From: DSBN01 sp041686355
GTDB taxonomy: Bacteria > Spirochaetota > Spirochaetia > DSM-16054 > Sediminispirochaetaceae
DNA length: 14,844 bases
Reading direction: 5' to 3'
Assembly: GCA_041686355.1 (NCBI GenBank)
Contig: JAWLDZ010000059.1
Coordinates: 1 to 14,844, forward strand
Shown: in pieces, positions 13,395-14,844 of the stretch
Position numbering within the stretch: position 1 is the first letter of the stretch
How the letters are laid out: every line of letters starts with the position of its first letter
Program-made: the position numbers and the translations under genes
Notes under the pieces: model-generated
Seen by the model: the letters and a program-made list of their open reading frames with translations, nothing else
Databases searched by the model: none
What the model was told of the DNA's origin: nothing

Positions 13395-14844
13395 CTAAGC
13401 TTTTAAGGCAGCGGCTATTATCTCGTCCACCTCTTCGCCGGTGATCTCTTCTTTTTCGATCAGCGCCTTAGCCAGCCCATCCAGGGCAGCCCGCTTTTCC
13501 TTCAATATGGCCCCTGCTGCTTGGAAACTGCGGTCCAGAAGAGCTTTTATCTCATCATCAACCTTGCGGGCGGTCTCTTCACTGTACTGCTTACCCCGGG
13601 TCAACTCTTCACCGAGAAAGACGTTGCTCTTTTCATCGGCCAAGTGTGTGTTCCCCAGGACTTCACTCATGCCCCAGGCGATAATCATTTTACGTGCCAA
13701 CTTCGATGCCTGGTCCAGATCGTTTTCGGCCCCGGTGGTGGATGTCTGATATACTTCTGCCTCAGCTGAACGTCCGCCTAACAAGACAGTGATGCGGTCT
13801 TCCAACTGCTCTTTTTTATAGATGTAGTGTTCTTCATCCGGCAGCTGCTGGGTTACACCCATAGCTTTGCCCCGCGGAATTATAGTTACCTTGTGAATTG
13901 GATCGGAGTTAGGCAGCTCATGTGCTATTAGAGTATGCCCGGCCTCGTGGTAGGCAATCATCTCTTTGTCCTCTTCAGTGAGGGTAAGTCCGGTGCGCTT
14001 CAGTCCCATCAGGACGGTGTCCCGTGCATTTTCAATATCCGCCTCTTCAACCGACTCCTTTTTCCCACGGGCTGCGATCTGGGCTGCGACGTTCAGCAGG
14101 TTCTCTAAGTCCGCACCGGTAAAACCCGGAGTACCGCGGGCGACCCGGGTAAGATCTACCGATTTATGCATGGGCTTCTTCTTCGCATGCAGCTCTAGAA
14201 TGAACTCGCGGTCCTTCAACGACGGCAGGTCGATGCCTATTTCACGGTCGAAACGCCCCGGTCGTTTGAGAGCCGGGTCAAGGATGTCCGGACGGTTCGT
14301 GGCGGCTATGATAATGGTACTTTCATTCTGCTCAAACCCGTCCATTTCCGACAGCAGCTGATTCAGGGTTTGTTCCCGCTCATCGTGCCCGCCTCCTAGG
14401 CCGGCTCCACGGTGTCGACCGATGGAGTCCAGCTCATCGATAAAGATGATGCTGGGGGCTGATTTCTTGGCATCGTTGAACATATTCCTCACCCGCGCCG
14501 CTCCAACTCCGACAAACATCTCCATAAAATCGGATCCGCTGGTGCTGTAAAAAGGAACATCCGCTTCACCGGCCACTGCGCGGGCGATGAGGGTTTTACC
14601 GGTTCCCGGAGGGCCGACTAAAAGTATTCCGCGGCTTGGGCGGGCGCCCAGCTTTTTGTATTGGTCCGGATTCTTTAGGTAATCAACTATGTCCTGGATT
14701 TCCTCTTTCGCGGATTCCAGGCCGGCTACGTCTGCAAAGCTCATTTGCACTTTGGTTTTATCGTAGAGTTTGGCCTTGTTCTCACCAACTGAAAACATGT
14801 TCTGGCCCCGGGACTTCATGCTGCGCCACATGATAACACCGATC
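13395..14844 (-). CDS. ftsH: ATP-dependent zinc metalloprotease FtsH, 5' end outside the window
   Basis: The visible 483 codons are the C-terminal part of FtsH, a membrane-anchored hexameric AAA+ protease that degrades misfolded membrane proteins and regulators. The frame stays open to the window edge, reading I-G-V-I before M-W-R-S-M, the end of the second membrane helix. The gene therefore continues off the right side, and the ATG at 14831 is not the true start. Visible elements, in protein order, are the F-A-D-V-A-G linker, Walker A G-P-P-G-T-G-K-T (14592-14615), Walker B I-I-F-I-D-E-L-D, the second region of homology (A-T-N-R-P-D...R-P-G-R-F-D-R), and the zinc site H-E-A-G-H (13935-13949). 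The third ligand region contains E-N-D-L-D-Q-A. The protein ends at TAG with A-A-L-K-A, without a long tail. Downstream is a bidirectional terminator. Confidence 0.97.
   Translation of the reverse strand, partial: IGVIMWRSMKSRGQNMFSVGENKAKLYDKTKVQMSFADVAGLESAKEEIQDIVDYLKNPDQYKKLGARPSRGILLVGPPGTGKTLIARAVAGEADVPFYSTSGSDFMEMFVGVGAARVRNMFNDAKKSAPSIIFIDELDSIGRHRGAGLGGGHDEREQTLNQLLSEMDGFEQNESTIIIAATNRPDILDPALKRPGRFDREIGIDLPSLKDREFILELHAKKKPMHKSVDLTRVARGTPGFTGADLENLLNVAAQIAARGKKESVEEADIENARDTVLMGLKRTGLTLTEEDKEMIAYHEAGHTLIAHELPNSDPIHKVTIIPRGKAMGVTQQLPDEEHYIYKKEQLEDRITVLLGGRSAEAEVYQTSTTGAENDLDQASKLARKMIIAWGMSEVLGNTHLADEKSNVFLGEELTRGKQYSEETARKVDDEIKALLDRSFQAAGAILKEKRAALDGLAKALIEKEEITGEEVDEIIAAALKA

Noticed and set aside
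14829..14831. ATG as the ftsH start
   Set aside because: The frame is open upstream to the window edge and the preceding residues fit the second membrane helix of FtsH, so the gene is cut by the window.

Overview
The window is a stretch of bacterial chromosome (14,844 bp, fairly GC-rich in coding regions) carrying mostly housekeeping genes plus a sensory/transport locus. I think it comes from a free-living spirochaete of the Spirochaeta/Sediminispirochaeta type. This rests on the flavour of the proteins (a lamin-tail lipoprotein, an orphan coiled-coil protein, GC-rich palindromic spacers), not on a marker gene, so treat it as a moderate guess. No rRNA, tRNA, CRISPR array, insertion sequence or phage gene was seen.

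Layout, left to right: the 3' end of a beta-propeller (WD40-like) gene and its terminator (1-247); a solo ssb with a terminator-like hairpin (349-830); an unrecognised 276-aa coiled-coil protein with a good promoter but almost no leader, followed by a CVPC thioredoxin (854-2073); a lamin-tail-domain lipoprotein on the minus strand, divergent from a Crp-family regulator (2099-3850); glmS, then a small overlapping secreted protein of unknown function (3894-6225); a minus-strand DUF364-type protein divergent from argH, with facing promoters in a GC-rich spacer (6235-8492); a 306-bp gene-free gap full of hairpins (8493-8798); a ferritin-like diiron protein, a Cache-domain histidine kinase and a NarL-type response regulator reading as one operon (8799-11755); a 185-bp regulatory gap; a DAACS symporter (11941-13227); a bidirectional terminator; and the 3' part of ftsH on the minus strand, running off the right edge.

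The most coherent system is 8799-13227. A membrane kinase with an extracellular Cache sensor and its ATGA-overlapped regulator sit directly upstream of a Na+-coupled symporter whose TM8 residues look glutamate/aspartate-specific. The gap between them holds four helically phased 11-bp repeats and a perfect 7-2-7 inverted repeat (TAC...GTA), the geometry of a NarL-family site. The simplest reading is that the two-component system senses an extracellular ligand, perhaps an acidic amino acid, and controls the transporter. A ferritin-like oxidative-stress or iron protein travels in the same operon.

Other points of interest are two genes that look leaderless (894 and 6981), a pentapeptide-encoding 15-bp repeat lying in frame just beyond the ftsH stop, an SSB without the usual C-terminal tip, and a Crp-like N6-spaced palindrome overlapping the lipoprotein ribosome-binding site.
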